In this document: positions 7,047 to 15,266 of the stretch, piece by piece
How positions within the stretch are numbered: position 1 is the first letter of the stretch
How the letters are laid out: every line of letters begins with the position of its first letter
From: Clostridiales bacterium
GTDB lineage: Bacteria > Bacillota > Dethiobacteria > Dethiobacterales > Dethiobacteraceae
Direction of reading: 5' to 3'
Length of the DNA: 64,000 bases
NCBI GenBank assembly: GCA_018335855.1
Contig: JAGXRM010000032.1
Span: 1-64,000, forward strand
Made by a program: the position numbers and the translations under genes
Notes under the pieces: generated by a model
Database searches by the model: none
Told to the model about the DNA's origin: nothing
What the model saw: only the letters and a program-made list of their open reading frames with translations

Positions 7047-7796
7047 TTACCCCAGCAGATATTTCTCAACCTCTTCCCTATATCCGTACTTCTGGAAAAA
7101 CTCAATCAAAGCCACCTCAAACATCTCCCGCTGGCTGATATTCCGCTCCATACTAAAGCGCCGCGCCAGTTCATCCAGCACATTAGCCATGCGCATCGCC
7201 TTCGTGCCGTACATTCCCTGAACCTGATACCTTGGTATGCTCTTTGATTCTGATGCCGCTGGCTGGTTTTCTCCCTCCTGCAACTTCTTCAAAAGCGGCA
7301 GGATATTGTTAAGCAGCACCTCATGCATACCAGGCTCTCCCTGCCCGGCAGGTTCATCCGTCTGCGGCATCGCTATCGGCTTATCCGGTGACCCTTTTAC
7401 GTAGTTTCTCTCCGTGGAATCCCATTCGTACCCTTTTCTCCCCATATAACCAGCCAGTTCCGTATGCGTATCAAAGCCAACCTGCCGGGCAATTTCTTTG
7501 GCATCCGCACCGTCCTGCGCAAAAAGCGATATGACAAGCGCGGCTTTTGATGTACCATGCAGCGGCAGGACATTGTTGTTCAGCTTTGCCGAATACCGCT
7601 CTGCTGCAGGCACAAACATCTTTTGTCTGGAGTCCCAGGAAAAGTTGCGCCGCCTCATGTAGTTGTCCAAAGACATGGGGTTTTTGTAACCCAGCTTCTC
7701 TGCAATCTCTGCCCGCTCCATCCCCTCTTCAAGCAACCTTAATATCTCATCCACCTGCCTGTCAAAGACAGGTTCTTTGCAATCCACTAATGCCAC
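7047..7796 (-). CDS. Tandem-HTH protein of recombinase module A
   Basis: The 249-residue protein is encoded 20 bp after the tyrosine recombinase and is probably co-transcribed. Residues 15-60 and 85-130 are two related units (EIAEKLGYKNPMSLDNYMRR...WDSRQKMFV and EIARQVGFDTHTELAGYMGR...WDSTERNYV), which look like paired helix-turn-helix DNA readers. A variable linker follows. Residues about 185-249 (IPRYQVQGMYGTKAMRMANVLDELARRF...EMFEVALIEFF) could be a dimerisation or ribbon-helix-helix-like domain. I recognise no named family. Copy B at 19090 is about 85-90% identical, except in the linker. The protein probably guides or regulates the recombinase; this is inferred from context. Confidence 0.8.
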   Translation of the reverse strand: MALVDCKEPVFDRQVDEILRLLEEGMERAEIAEKLGYKNPMSLDNYMRRRNFSWDSRQKMFVPAAERYSAKLNNNVLPLHGTSKAALVISLFAQDGADAKEIARQVGFDTHTELAGYMGRKGYEWDSTERNYVKGSPDKPIAMPQTDEPAGQGEPGMHEVLLNNILPLLKKLQEGENQPAASESKSIPRYQVQGMYGTKAMRMANVLDELARRFSMERNISQREMFEVALIEFFQKYGYREEVEKYLLG

Positions 7797-7816
7797 ACCG
7801 GTGGCCTCCTCTCATG

Positions 7817-8680
7817 TTAAAGAATATTAACCGCATCCGATAACGCTTCCATGTTGGTATGGGTGTAAATCGACGTGACCGCCAGGCTCTCATGCCCGAG
7901 CAGCTTTTGGATTTGCACAAGGTTCACGTTCTTTTTTACCAGCGCCGAGGCAAAGGAGTGCCGCAGAATATGACAGGAAACCGGCTTTTTCAGGCCTGCC
8001 TTTTTGGCAGCGTTGCGGATGGTGGCATTGACATAGGAATAAGAAATGGAGCCGGTTTTCCTGGTGGCAAAGAAGAACTCCGATCCATAAGCATCGCGCC
8101 AGTTCTCCCTGTAATCCAAAAGCAATTCGTAGAGCTTGTTGTTGATGGGAACCAGGCGGTCTTTTCGCCCTTTGCCCTGGCGCACATGGATGGTGCGCTT
8201 CTCCAAGTCCACATCGCCCAGGGTGAGGTTTAAGCACTCGGAGATGCGCAAGCCCGTGTTAAAGAGGAAAATGGCCATCAGCTTGATAAGCGGGCTCTCT
8301 ATGCCATCCACAACCGCTTCCACCTCTTTGGCGGTTAAGTAGATGCGTTCTCTTTTCGGCATCCGCATAAAATCCATGGAGGCGGCAATATTTTTCTCGG
8401 CCAGCCCTTTCTTGTATGCGAAGGCATAGAGAGCGCGGAGGGTATAAAAATAGTTGCTGCGCGTATTGGGCGAGTACTGCTTCACCTCTTTTGCGTAACG
8501 CATAAAATCTTCCAAGGCCTCCTGGGTGACGTCTTCGAGGTAGACAGGGCCGTTTTTGCGCTCCTCCAGGTATTTTCTGATGTAACCCAGGTCCCTGCCA
8601 TAGACATCCATGGTTCTTGGGCTGCGGTCTATGCTTGCCATATACACAAGAAACTTATTGGCCGCTTCGCTAAAGAGCAT
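7817..8680 (-). CDS. Tyrosine recombinase (XerC/XerD-like integrase), module A
   Basis: The 287-residue protein has an N-terminal SAM-like core-binding domain (residues 1-95, NKFLVYMASIDRSPRTMDVYGRDLGY) and a catalytic domain. All expected residues are visible: Arg in NTGLRISE, Lys in GKGRKDR, His and Arg in CHILRHSFA, His in LLGHES and Tyr in TSIYTHT. It should cut and rejoin DNA at short inverted core sites through a 3'-phosphotyrosine. A GGAGG ribosome site lies about 9 nt before the ATG. A 15-bp perfect inverted repeat upstream (8783-8835) is a candidate target. The second copy at 19859 has lost its N-terminus. Confidence 0.92.
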   Translation of the reverse strand: MLFSEAANKFLVYMASIDRSPRTMDVYGRDLGYIRKYLEERKNGPVYLEDVTQEALEDFMRYAKEVKQYSPNTRSNYFYTLRALYAFAYKKGLAEKNIAASMDFMRMPKRERIYLTAKEVEAVVDGIESPLIKLMAIFLFNTGLRISECLNLTLGDVDLEKRTIHVRQGKGRKDRLVPINNKLYELLLDYRENWRDAYGSEFFFATRKTGSISYSYVNATIRNAAKKAGLKKPVSCHILRHSFASALVKKNVNLVQIQKLLGHESLAVTSIYTHTNMEALSDAVNIL

Positions 8681-8782
8681 AATTAACCCGCCTCCTTTTG
8701 TTTGCTTTTATCCGCATCAAACCACTTCATTTCCGGTTGTTTTACTACCTATATACATCACTAAAAAGAGCCTTACAGTCAA

Positions 8783-8835
8783 GTAAATGCGGGGTTTTTA
8801 CGGACTGAAACAATGCCCGCAAACCCCGCATTTAC
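8783..8835. repeat. 15-bp perfect inverted repeat upstream of the recombinase
   Basis: GTAAATGCGGGGTTT (8783-8797) and its exact complement (8821-8835) are separated by 23 nt. It lies about 100 bp upstream of the recombinase start, between module and prophage remnant. It could be a recombination core site, an operator or a terminator for the rightward strand. The copy B region has lost the equivalent segment. Confidence 0.55.
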
Positions 8836-8952
8836 CGAAGCTTCCTGCCGCTTCTCCATGTCTTTACTTTGTGGAATGCACGAAGCCATACCCGGTATCA
8901 TTTCCCGGCATCAGCACACTTTTTCCCCTGCCTTGGCTGGCCGTTATACCCG

Positions 8953-9690
8953 TCAGCCTGCCATCTGCAGAACCTTGACCGCTTCCGGCAGGATCAGCTT
9001 ACCATCCAGGCGCTCATAGGCGGCAAAGCCGATCTGCCCCTGAATCGCATATCGTTCATTTAGGCGCTTGATGGAAAGAGGCTGGCGCTCAATCACCCAA
9101 TAATAGGAGAGGTCACCGAAGGCAATAGGCTTTGCTCCTGCTGTCGGCAAAGGCATGGATGCTGTTGTGATGACCGGCTTGCCGAAGATGGTGTCATTTT
9201 GGGCATTCCAGATTGGATTCCCGGCGCTGTCTTTTAGGATGCGCAGGGCCATGGCCGTATCGTCATGCATCAGGAATACAGCGTTTGAGCGATATTCAGC
9301 TTTCAGGGAAAAGTACAGCTTCACCACCTCGTCATAGGTAAACGTGGCTGCGCTTGCCGCTGTGAATCCAATCTCCGCGCCGCTGTCGCTCAGGAGTCCT
9401 GTGGGCTCGTTTCCTCCGGTGCCATTCAGGAAGGCCGTTTCCTCGGCTCTGCCGAAGCGTCTGGCAAAAGCATTGAGCAGATACGCCTCGAGGTCAAAGG
9501 CGGTATCGGCCACAAAGGAATTGTTGAGCCTGACAAGGCTTGCCAGCTTGTAGGAATAGACAGGGAACGGGGTGATGGCATCAGCGCTTTCCGGGATGGA
9601 TACTCCTTCAGCAATCCATTCCGCCATTCCGGTGGAGGCGACTGCTTGAATCGTTCCTTCCGGTACAGTGATAGTAACCACAGTTGCCAA
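8953..9690 (-). pseudogene. HK97-type phage major capsid protein, N-terminally truncated
   Basis: The 245 residues cover the capsid fold core: A-domain-like VYSYKLASLVRLNNSFVADTAFDLEAYL, the RAEETAFLNGTGGNEPTGLL motif typical of HK97-fold capsids, and a C-terminal region ending KLILPEAVKVLQMAG. The delta/scaffold domain and N-arm (about 100-150 residues) are missing. The frame starts at a TTG without a ribosome site and is open upstream only to about 9733, where the repeat region begins. No portal, protease or terminase gene is nearby. It is a prophage remnant, unlikely to make capsids. Confidence 0.8.
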
Positions 9691-9735
9691 TCTGCGAAAG
9701 ACATTGTCCTTTAAAGCAAACAGCGCCCGAATTTA

Positions 9736-10031
9736 GTGTAGGTAGTGTAGGTTGTGGTGTAGGTAATTTCCGCTACCTACATCGCCATAAACCCTTTATC
9801 CATGCGGTTCTCAAGGTTTTTAGTGTAGGTAGTGTAGGTTTTGGCAACTCCATATTTACATTTATAACTTTCTTCTTACACAACTTCTTTTTCATACACA
9901 CTCCCATTTTTCTCTCTCGCGCGCGAGAGTTTGTAGAACCTACACTAACTACACTGACACCTCATAAACCCTTGTAAACACTGGGTTTATAGCGATGTAG
10001 GTTCTTCAAAAAACCTACACTGAACCTACAC
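9736..10031. repeat. Iteron-like array of GTGTAGGT, candidate replication origin
   Basis: GTGTAGGT occurs at 9736, 9745, 9757, 9823 and 9832 on the plus strand, and as ACCTACAC at 9938, 10013 and 10024. Degenerate copies fill the gaps. The region also holds a 16-bp perfect palindrome, CTCTCGCGCGCGAGAG (9914-9929), and an ATAAACCC/GGGTTTAT stem near 9963-9990. It is AT-rich otherwise and lies directly after the primase genes, as expected for an origin of a phage-like or satellite replicon. Confidence 0.6.
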
Positions 10032-10044
10032 TAACTACACTGTT

Positions 10045-10398
10045 TTAACTGCTCGCAGCTGAAAGGAATTCTGCTCCGTCATAGCCATAAGCTTTGGCAT
10101 ACTGCTGTTTCGCGTCGTTTGTCAGGGTATAGTCCTTGTAGACCATGCCCTGGGCGCGGCGTGTGGTCATATCGGGAACCGTTGTGTTTAAATGCTCCGC
10201 AATCTCCGTCCTGAACTCTTTGGCGGTTTTGGCATAGCCGTGGTTGTTGTCGGCGCACCAGGCTTTATACACGTCATACACCTTGCCGGTGGTGCAGTTG
10301 TCGCGGATCTTCCCGCCTGAGCGTTTTTCCATGCACTCTGACCAGAAGCTGATAACCGTGCTGTTCTCATGCTGATAGTCAGCCCTGGCGGCACTCAC
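10045..10398 (-). CDS. C-terminal DNA-binding part of a D5-type primase, separate frame
   Basis: The 117-residue product (STVISFWSECMEKRSGGKIRDNCTTGKVYDVYKAWCADNNHGYAKTAKEFRTEIAEHL) matches the winged-helix tail that normally ends phage D5/P4-type primase-helicases. It starts at a GTG overlapping the stop of the 637-residue primase by four bases. A -1 shift at the overlap would fuse the two proteins into one of about 750 residues, the usual length. So the protein is either split by mutation, translationally coupled, or made by frameshifting. Confidence 0.7.
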   Translation of the reverse strand: MSAARADYQHENSTVISFWSECMEKRSGGKIRDNCTTGKVYDVYKAWCADNNHGYAKTAKEFRTEIAEHLNTTVPDMTTRRAQGMVYKDYTLTNDAKQQYAKAYGYDGAEFLSAASS

Positions 10399-12308
10399 GC
10401 ATCCGGCTCGTCGAAGGCATAGCCGTTTGCGATCACCTCACGCAGCGCCATGACCGCTTTGTAGACGATGCCTTCCCGCTCAACGTAGAGCTTGTCTAAA
10501 AGCTGCTTATCCTGCTTCTGTGGCGGGATGACGTTATTGCATTCAACCACCATGATGCGGTTGTACACCCATTCGCCATTATCGCCGCCAAACTTGGGGA
10601 GCCTGTTCATACAAAACCAGAGCAGACCGTCATAAACAAACTCAAAGCCGTTTTGCCCCTTGAACTCCGCAAACAGGGAATCCCCTCCGGTGGCTTTCTT
10701 GAACACCTTTACCTCGTCAATGGAGGCGAAACTCATATCTGCGCTCCCGGCCAGCCGCTTCATGTAAATGTTGCCGGTACCGAAGCGCGCTTCCAGTTCT
10801 TTTAAGTCAATGCCTACATAGTTCCCCTTGCCTAATAGCCGCTCGGTCAGGCTTTTCAGCTGGGATTTGCCTGTATCGCCTTTGCCCACCAGAAACAAAG
10901 CCTTTTTCAAGCGCCAGCCTTTGACGTTTGAGAGACACACGCCTATAAACTGGAGCAGGAGTTTTTCGATGTCTTTTCTGCCACAGGTCAGGTCCTGCAT
11001 AAACCTATCAAACACTGGGGTAGGCTGTGCTTCGCCTTTCCACTGGCAGGGAATCTGGACGGTGGACAGGTAGTCCGGGCTATGCGGGATTAGCTGCAGA
11101 GTATCCAGCTGCAAAATGCCGTTGTGGAAGTTGATCATCCCCTCGTCGGCGTTTAAGGCGGTACTGTCTACGAATACAAGGTCGGTGGTTAACTGCTGAA
11201 ACACCTCGCCAACATCACCCATGCGCAGGATCGTCTCGTCAAAGGACGTGATATAGCCCTTGATGACCCCGCGAAGCATATCGTCGGAGTAGAGGGCGTA
11301 CACGCCGCCATCCTCGTAGACGTAGCGCAAAACGCCGCCTCTGGCGCTGTCGCGCACAAACAGATAGCGCAGGTTTTCCCGGATGTATTTGGCCAGCAGC
11401 GGGCGGCTTACGCCCACGCTCTCCGTCTTGGGGTCGTAGAAGATATAAGGCGGCATCGGCCTGGCGGCGGGATGGAACCGACCATCGCAGCCTAAAACCG
11501 CCTTTTGGATGGTGGCTTCCCGGTAGTCCTCGCGCTCCCATTTCTCCCGGTACAGCTTCGACTGCCGAAATAACCTGTCGATCTCCGCTTCGTTGCCGCC
11601 TGTGTAGAGCGCCAGCGTGTTGCAGAGCGCAAGATCGGCTTCGGATGAACTGCTATAACCGGAAATATCGCCGTGGTCATAGAGCGCGATGAACTTATCC
11701 CCGTTCTTTGCCTTTCTTGCGGCAGCGATGGGGTCGTAACCGCTTGACTTATGTGTTTTCTGCTTCTTGAACTTGGCTCTTTGCATATGCGTATCAAGAA
11801 ACCACAGCACCGCGTCGGTGCAGTCTGCCACCCGTTTGTCCGAGATCACGTCACCGGTGAAGGTGAAAAAGCGGTTGGTCAGTCCGCCAAAGTAAATCTC
11901 CAGATGGTTATGCGGATTCTTGGCGTAATAGCGGCTGTCCAGCTTTCCGTCTTTTTGCGGGATTTTGGCCAGATCGCATTGGAAAAGCAGGTGCTGCCCC
12001 GTACCGCTGGGCGAGCGTTCCTCATACGTACTCACCCGCTCCCTGATCTCCACGGCAAGCGCATCGGCACTTTCCCTGTGGTCTTCATCAATACCGCCAT
12101 AACCGGGCGGGATGACCAGCCCCACGCCGTCAAAGCTGTGTTTCTTGACAGCTTCCAGTGCTTTTTCATACGTAACCCAGCGACTTTTGTACTTGCCGTC
12201 TGTACCGATCTTCTTGCCGTCCGCTCCGTAGGGAACCTTGGTGCGGCGGCCTTTGGTGGTTTCGTAGCGCCAGCAAAGCCAGATGTTCATAGTTTTGAGG
12301 TGTTGCAT
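10395..12308 (-). CDS. Phage/plasmid D5-type primase-helicase
   Basis: The 637-residue protein has an N-terminal primase-polymerase-like domain (residues about 1-150, with DGVGLVIPPGYGGIDEDHR and RSPSGTGQHLLF), a D5_N linker region, and a C-terminal superfamily 3 helicase. Walker A is VGKGDTGKSQ near residue 475, followed by SFASIDEVKVFKKATGGD and FCMNRLPKFGG. Such proteins unwind and prime DNA at the origin of phages, satellites and integrative elements. The adjacent iteron array at 9736-10031 is its likely site of action. The C-terminal DNA-binding tail is in a separate frame (10045-10398). A fragment of this gene also lies at 2500-2572. Confidence 0.9.
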   Translation of the reverse strand: MQHLKTMNIWLCWRYETTKGRRTKVPYGADGKKIGTDGKYKSRWVTYEKALEAVKKHSFDGVGLVIPPGYGGIDEDHRESADALAVEIRERVSTYEERSPSGTGQHLLFQCDLAKIPQKDGKLDSRYYAKNPHNHLEIYFGGLTNRFFTFTGDVISDKRVADCTDAVLWFLDTHMQRAKFKKQKTHKSSGYDPIAAARKAKNGDKFIALYDHGDISGYSSSSEADLALCNTLALYTGGNEAEIDRLFRQSKLYREKWEREDYREATIQKAVLGCDGRFHPAARPMPPYIFYDPKTESVGVSRPLLAKYIRENLRYLFVRDSARGGVLRYVYEDGGVYALYSDDMLRGVIKGYITSFDETILRMGDVGEVFQQLTTDLVFVDSTALNADEGMINFHNGILQLDTLQLIPHSPDYLSTVQIPCQWKGEAQPTPVFDRFMQDLTCGRKDIEKLLLQFIGVCLSNVKGWRLKKALFLVGKGDTGKSQLKSLTERLLGKGNYVGIDLKELEARFGTGNIYMKRLAGSADMSFASIDEVKVFKKATGGDSLFAEFKGQNGFEFVYDGLLWFCMNRLPKFGGDNGEWVYNRIMVVECNNVIPPQKQDKQLLDKLYVEREGIVYKAVMALREVIANGYAFDEPDA

Positions 12309-12329
12309 AGCCGCCGCACCTCCTTTCCT

Positions 12330-12791
12330 TTAGTCCTCACAAAACATTGCTTCTTCCGTTTCGCCGCATTCTGTGCAAAGAAACCCGGCAAAGATGGAAT
12401 CGCGGTCTGCCGCTTCGATTACTGCCCGGACAGCGTCACAGGCATCAACACGATTGGCTGTGCCGCATTTTGAGCATTCAATGGTCACATGCATGGCTCT
12501 TCCCCTCCCTTCGATGTGCTGTTTTTTGTCCATTTGATTCCCCCGACTTGATTTTGGGCAATAAAAAAACACCTCGCTATGAAGTGCTTTCTGGTGCTTT
12601 CTTGTCTTTTTCACGGGGATTCTGCCCGGCTCATATTTCGGGCTGCCGGTGATGGTCGTACCCTTCGCCGCAGCATAGGCCACCAAATCCACGATGCCGG
12701 TCTTGTCTCTGGCGGGAATGTCCCCAAACAACCGCTTGCGTTCTTTCATCAACATGTAGCGTTTATGTTTCCTGCTGGCATTGCCGGACAT
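12330..12791 (-). CDS. Phage-associated zinc-ribbon protein, possibly two fused small proteins
   Basis: The open frame of 153 residues starts at 12791 after GGAAGGAG. Its first 70 residues are basic (SGNASRKHKRYMLMKERKRL, PVKKTRKHQK). The last 54 form a four-cysteine zinc ribbon, ECSKCGTANR...FLCTECGETE. A second start at 12494 (MHVTIECSKCG) has its own GGGAGGGG ribosome site, so the zinc-ribbon part may be made alone and the long frame may be a fortuitous fusion. The position just before the primase suggests a replication accessory or regulatory role. The function is unknown. Confidence 0.6.
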   Translation of the reverse strand: MSGNASRKHKRYMLMKERKRLFGDIPARDKTGIVDLVAYAAAKGTTITGSPKYEPGRIPVKKTRKHQKALHSEVFFYCPKSSRGNQMDKKQHIEGRGRAMHVTIECSKCGTANRVDACDAVRAVIEAADRDSIFAGFLCTECGETEEAMFCED

Positions 12792-12924
12792 ACGCTCACT
12801 CCTTCCGGTTGTGTCTTCATCTCTTTTGCCCTGTCGGTTTCACCAGCATTCTTGCTGATCAGGTTTCACGTACGTGGCCGACTCACCTTAAACGTGTGGC
12901 TATTTTATTGTCAAATACCTGGAG

Positions 12925-13107
12925 TTACGCCTGTTTGCTTTCCACGGCTTTTCTGATGGCTTGCCTGACAAGCTTTTTCTTCTCATCAGGCAATTCCCGC
13001 CTCAGCCATTTGAGAAAAGTCATTTCCGAGATGCCCATGGCTTCCGCGACTTCCCACTGCCTGACATTGGCGATTCTGAATTCGTCCCTTAAATCTTTGT
13101 TTCTCAT
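12925..13107 (-). CDS. Small helix-turn-helix repressor-like protein
   Basis: The 60-residue basic protein contains a compact helix-turn-helix: VRQWEVAEAMGISEMTFLKWLRR. It resembles small phage Cro/excisionase-type regulators. An AAGGAGG site lies 6 nt before the ATG. It is transcribed away from the DUF6076 gene across an intergenic region carrying a TGATAAC palindrome (13170-13186), the natural operator for such a regulator. Confidence 0.75.
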   Translation of the reverse strand: MRNKDLRDEFRIANVRQWEVAEAMGISEMTFLKWLRRELPDEKKKLVRQAIRKAVESKQA

Positions 13108-13169
13108 GGATTCACCTCCTTGACCGAGATATGGCGTTTGTTATATAATCACTATATGCTAATTATAAT

Positions 13170-13186
13170 TGATAACCTTGTTATCA
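13170..13186. promoter_or_regulatory. TGATAAC operator palindrome
   Basis: TGATAAC-CTT-GTTATCA is a perfect 7-bp inverted repeat in the divergent region between the HTH gene and the DUF6076 gene. A further TGATAAC half-site lies at about 13244-13250. It is a likely repressor site controlling both directions. Confidence 0.55.
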
Positions 13187-13278
13187 GTCAATGAGATACG
13201 GCAGATATTGTTAACATATGGGAAAATTGATGAACGCATATTGATTGATAACATTATACAAAAAGGCAGGGTACTGTT

Positions 13279-14133
13279 ATGGCGTTTACCATTGAGTTCG
13301 ACGACAATCGGTTAATCGAGGAAATTTCTGATCCTTACCGGCGCATCCACGAAACACAGCCTCTGGGGATGTCCTTTACGGATTTTCTTTCCCTGGGGGA
13401 AAACTTGCGGCAATCAAGCCATATCTACCTGCGGCTGGCCGATTTAGATGAGCGGATTGACCATACCTCTTATACCTATGTGCGCATGAAGGAGTTCGTC
13501 GACCTGTGCATCAAAGACCCCTCGCTATATACCATGGAAAACTTCATGTTCTTTTTGCATTTGACGGGGTTGAGTGTCCCAGAGCACCATCTGCAGTACC
13601 GCTTTGACCCGGAGAAACCGGTAGAGGACCTGGTTAACCCCTACCTCCAGATATCTTCTTTTGAAGCAGCCGTCCGGGGATTTGCCAAGTCGGATAAAAG
13701 CAAACATGCCATCACAAGTGTTTATACCTGTGATGGCATTGAGGATGTTTGCATGGCTTCCCTGTATCATCTGTTGAAGCTTGGCCTTGCGATCAAAGTT
13801 TGTGGTAACTGTGGAAAATACTTTGTGCCTCTGCGGCGCTCGGACGCGCTGTATTGTGACCGCATCAGTCCTTTTAATGCGTCCAAAACCTGCAAAGAAG
13901 ATGGTTCGCAAAGAGCCTTTGAAGAAAAGTTGAAAACAGACGAAGCTGAAAAATTAAGACGACAAATCTATCAGGCAAAGCAGATGCGGGTCAGGAGGAA
14001 TCCTCATATTCCTTCCTATAAAGAAAACTTTGAGAGATGGAAAAAAGACGCTAATCAATGGAAAAAGGACATAAAAAAAGGCCGCAGAACCTCCGAAGAG
14101 TTCATCCAGTGGCTTGAGGACAACAGGAAATAA
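13279..14133 (+). CDS. DUF6076-like protein with zinc-binding motif
   Basis: The 284-residue protein has an all-alpha N-terminal region (residues 1-165), then a putative zinc knuckle: VCGNCGKYFVPLRRSDALYCDRISPFNASKTC (cysteines near residues 175, 178, 194 and 205). A charged helical tail rich in K, E and W ends the protein (YKENFERWKKDANQWKKDIKKGRRTSEEF). The zinc motif plus helical tail is the pattern of the DUF6076 family, found in clostridial mobile regions. AGGCAGGG lies 6-8 nt before the start. The role is unknown; nucleic-acid binding is plausible. A fragment of a relative lies at 3881-3946. Confidence 0.7.
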   Translation: MAFTIEFDDNRLIEEISDPYRRIHETQPLGMSFTDFLSLGENLRQSSHIYLRLADLDERIDHTSYTYVRMKEFVDLCIKDPSLYTMENFMFFLHLTGLSVPEHHLQYRFDPEKPVEDLVNPYLQISSFEAAVRGFAKSDKSKHAITSVYTCDGIEDVCMASLYHLLKLGLAIKVCGNCGKYFVPLRRSDALYCDRISPFNASKTCKEDGSQRAFEEKLKTDEAEKLRRQIYQAKQMRVRRNPHIPSYKENFERWKKDANQWKKDIKKGRRTSEEFIQWLEDNRK

Positions 14134-14342
14134 AATGTCCCACCCTGGTCCGCATTGTTAAGAGGCGTGGTGGGCTCTGTTGACATTATCATACAGCTAA
14201 CCAGACGCTATGTCAACCAGCAATGCATGATCGTATATCTCGCCACAATATGTTTTTGCAGCAACCCATCCAACAACATCGTTTTTCTGGTACTACCTTT
14301 ACAACCTTCTGCCTAGTTCTGATATGACCGGTTTTAACTATT
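14134..14342. other. Intergenic region before pilin segment 2
   Basis: No gene is recognised between the DUF6076 stop and the hairpin at 14343. The sequence is AT-rich. With the hairpin and leader region it makes a 360-bp stretch without a coding start. Confidence 0.4.
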
Positions 14343-14393
14343 GTTGCGGTAGCTATCATAGCCGTATCATTGCATTTTGATAGCTACGACAAC
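14343..14393 (+). other. Conserved hairpin upstream of pilin segment 2
   Basis: GTAGCTATCA (14349-14358) pairs with TGATAGCTAC (14378-14387), and an outer GTTG/CAAC pairing extends the stem. The loop keeps CCG-ATCAT-GCA in common with the hairpin at 3126-3176. The distance to the GFTLVE codons is about 107 nt in both. Confidence 0.6.
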
Positions 14394-14493
14394 CATATAA
14401 TTTTCCATATTATGTTATGTTATAATCACTGAAAAGCCCGTGGTTACGAAGTTTATACATAGTGCAATCTACCAAAAATAGCCGGTATCACAC

Positions 14494-14853
14494 GGCTTCA
14501 CACTGGTTGAACTGATGGTTGTTGTTATTATCGGTATTTTGGTGTCGATTGCAATTCCTGTGTACAGTAATGTTACTAATGCTGCCAATAGAAGGGCTGT
14601 TTCTGCAAATTTGAGGACGATTGATGGTGCAGTTCAAACATTTCGCGCCACTACAGGAGCATTGCCAGCAGGCATAGCTGCTTTAGTTCCTGATTATTTA
14701 GCAGTAGCTCCGGCAGGGCCCGCGCCTTTACTGGCAGCCGCTTATACTTTAACTGCCGCTGGCAGGGCGCAAGTAACTCTTGCAGCGGGTCAATTTGGCT
14801 CAACAGTTGCCGCAGGCTCTTTCACCCTAGAAGGATTACCAGCTACCTGGTAA
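14494..14853 (+). pseudogene. Type IV pilin segment without start or leader, copy 2
   Basis: The frame encodes GFTLVELMVVVIIGILVSIAIPVYSNVTNAANRRAVSANLRTIDGAVQTF, then a soluble part rich in Ala, Pro and Gly (PAGIAALVPDYLAVAPAG) and ends GLPATW. As in copy 1, an in-frame TAG (14479-14481) lies four codons before the glycine, and the 22 bases between the TAG and the CTG-GTT codons are nearly identical in both. The N-terminal helix is conserved and the rest differs completely. It lacks a leader and cannot be processed as it stands. It is either a truncated pseudopilin or a silent cassette. Confidence 0.8.
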
Positions 14854-14949
14854 CTTTGTTTCACGGAACAGACGTAGGGACAAGAGGACGTTTCTAGCGT
14901 TCAGCTAAAGAACACGTACCAAAAGGGGTCAGACCCCAATTGATTCCAT

Positions 14950-14987
14950 AAGCCAGCCCTTTAACTTCAATGAGGGCTGGCTTTTTT
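14950..14987 (+). terminator. Intrinsic terminator
   Basis: AAGCCAGCCCT (14950-14960) and AGGGCTGGCTT (14973-14983) form a perfect 11-bp stem followed by a T run. Just upstream, at about 14925-14937, is a GGGGTCAGACCCC palindrome, a common type of dispersed bacterial palindrome. Confidence 0.8.
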
Positions 14988-15038
14988 GCGCCCAAGTATA
15001 GACCAAACTCAATAAAAATCAGAACGTAAGAAACAAAC

Positions 15039-15227
15039 ATGATAAAAATCGACCTAGCCCGCACCATTGCTGAAAGAATTAACATCCACACCAATGACGC
15101 AGAGGCCTTCCTAACTACCTTCACAGACATCGTCTCAGACAGCCTTGCCAGCGGTGAGCCTGTACGGCTCTCTGGGGGCGGCGTGATTGACGTCAGGTAC
15201 GTCATTAGGAAGAGGACCTCCACTTAA
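15039..15227 (+). pseudogene. HU-family DNA-binding protein, truncated
   Basis: The 62 residues match HU: IDLARTIAERINIHTNDAEAFLTTFTDIVSDSLASGEPVRLSGGG, but the sequence breaks off at the start of the DNA-binding arm (usual length about 90) and ends in RYVIRKRTST. There is no strong ribosome site. Fragments of other HU genes lie at 16196-16377 and 17296-17345, sharing the core CCAGCGGTGAGCCTGTA. Confidence 0.7.
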
Positions 15228-15266
15228 CTTTCATTTTAAGTACTTTCGGATAAAGGAAAAGAGCCG

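Noticed and set aside
7890-8237. Overlapping frames within the recombinase gene on both strands
   Set aside because: They are shadows of the well-supported tyrosine recombinase.
9684-9977. 97-residue plus-strand frame across the iteron region
   Set aside because: Its sequence is dictated by the GTGTAGG repeats and it has no ribosome site.
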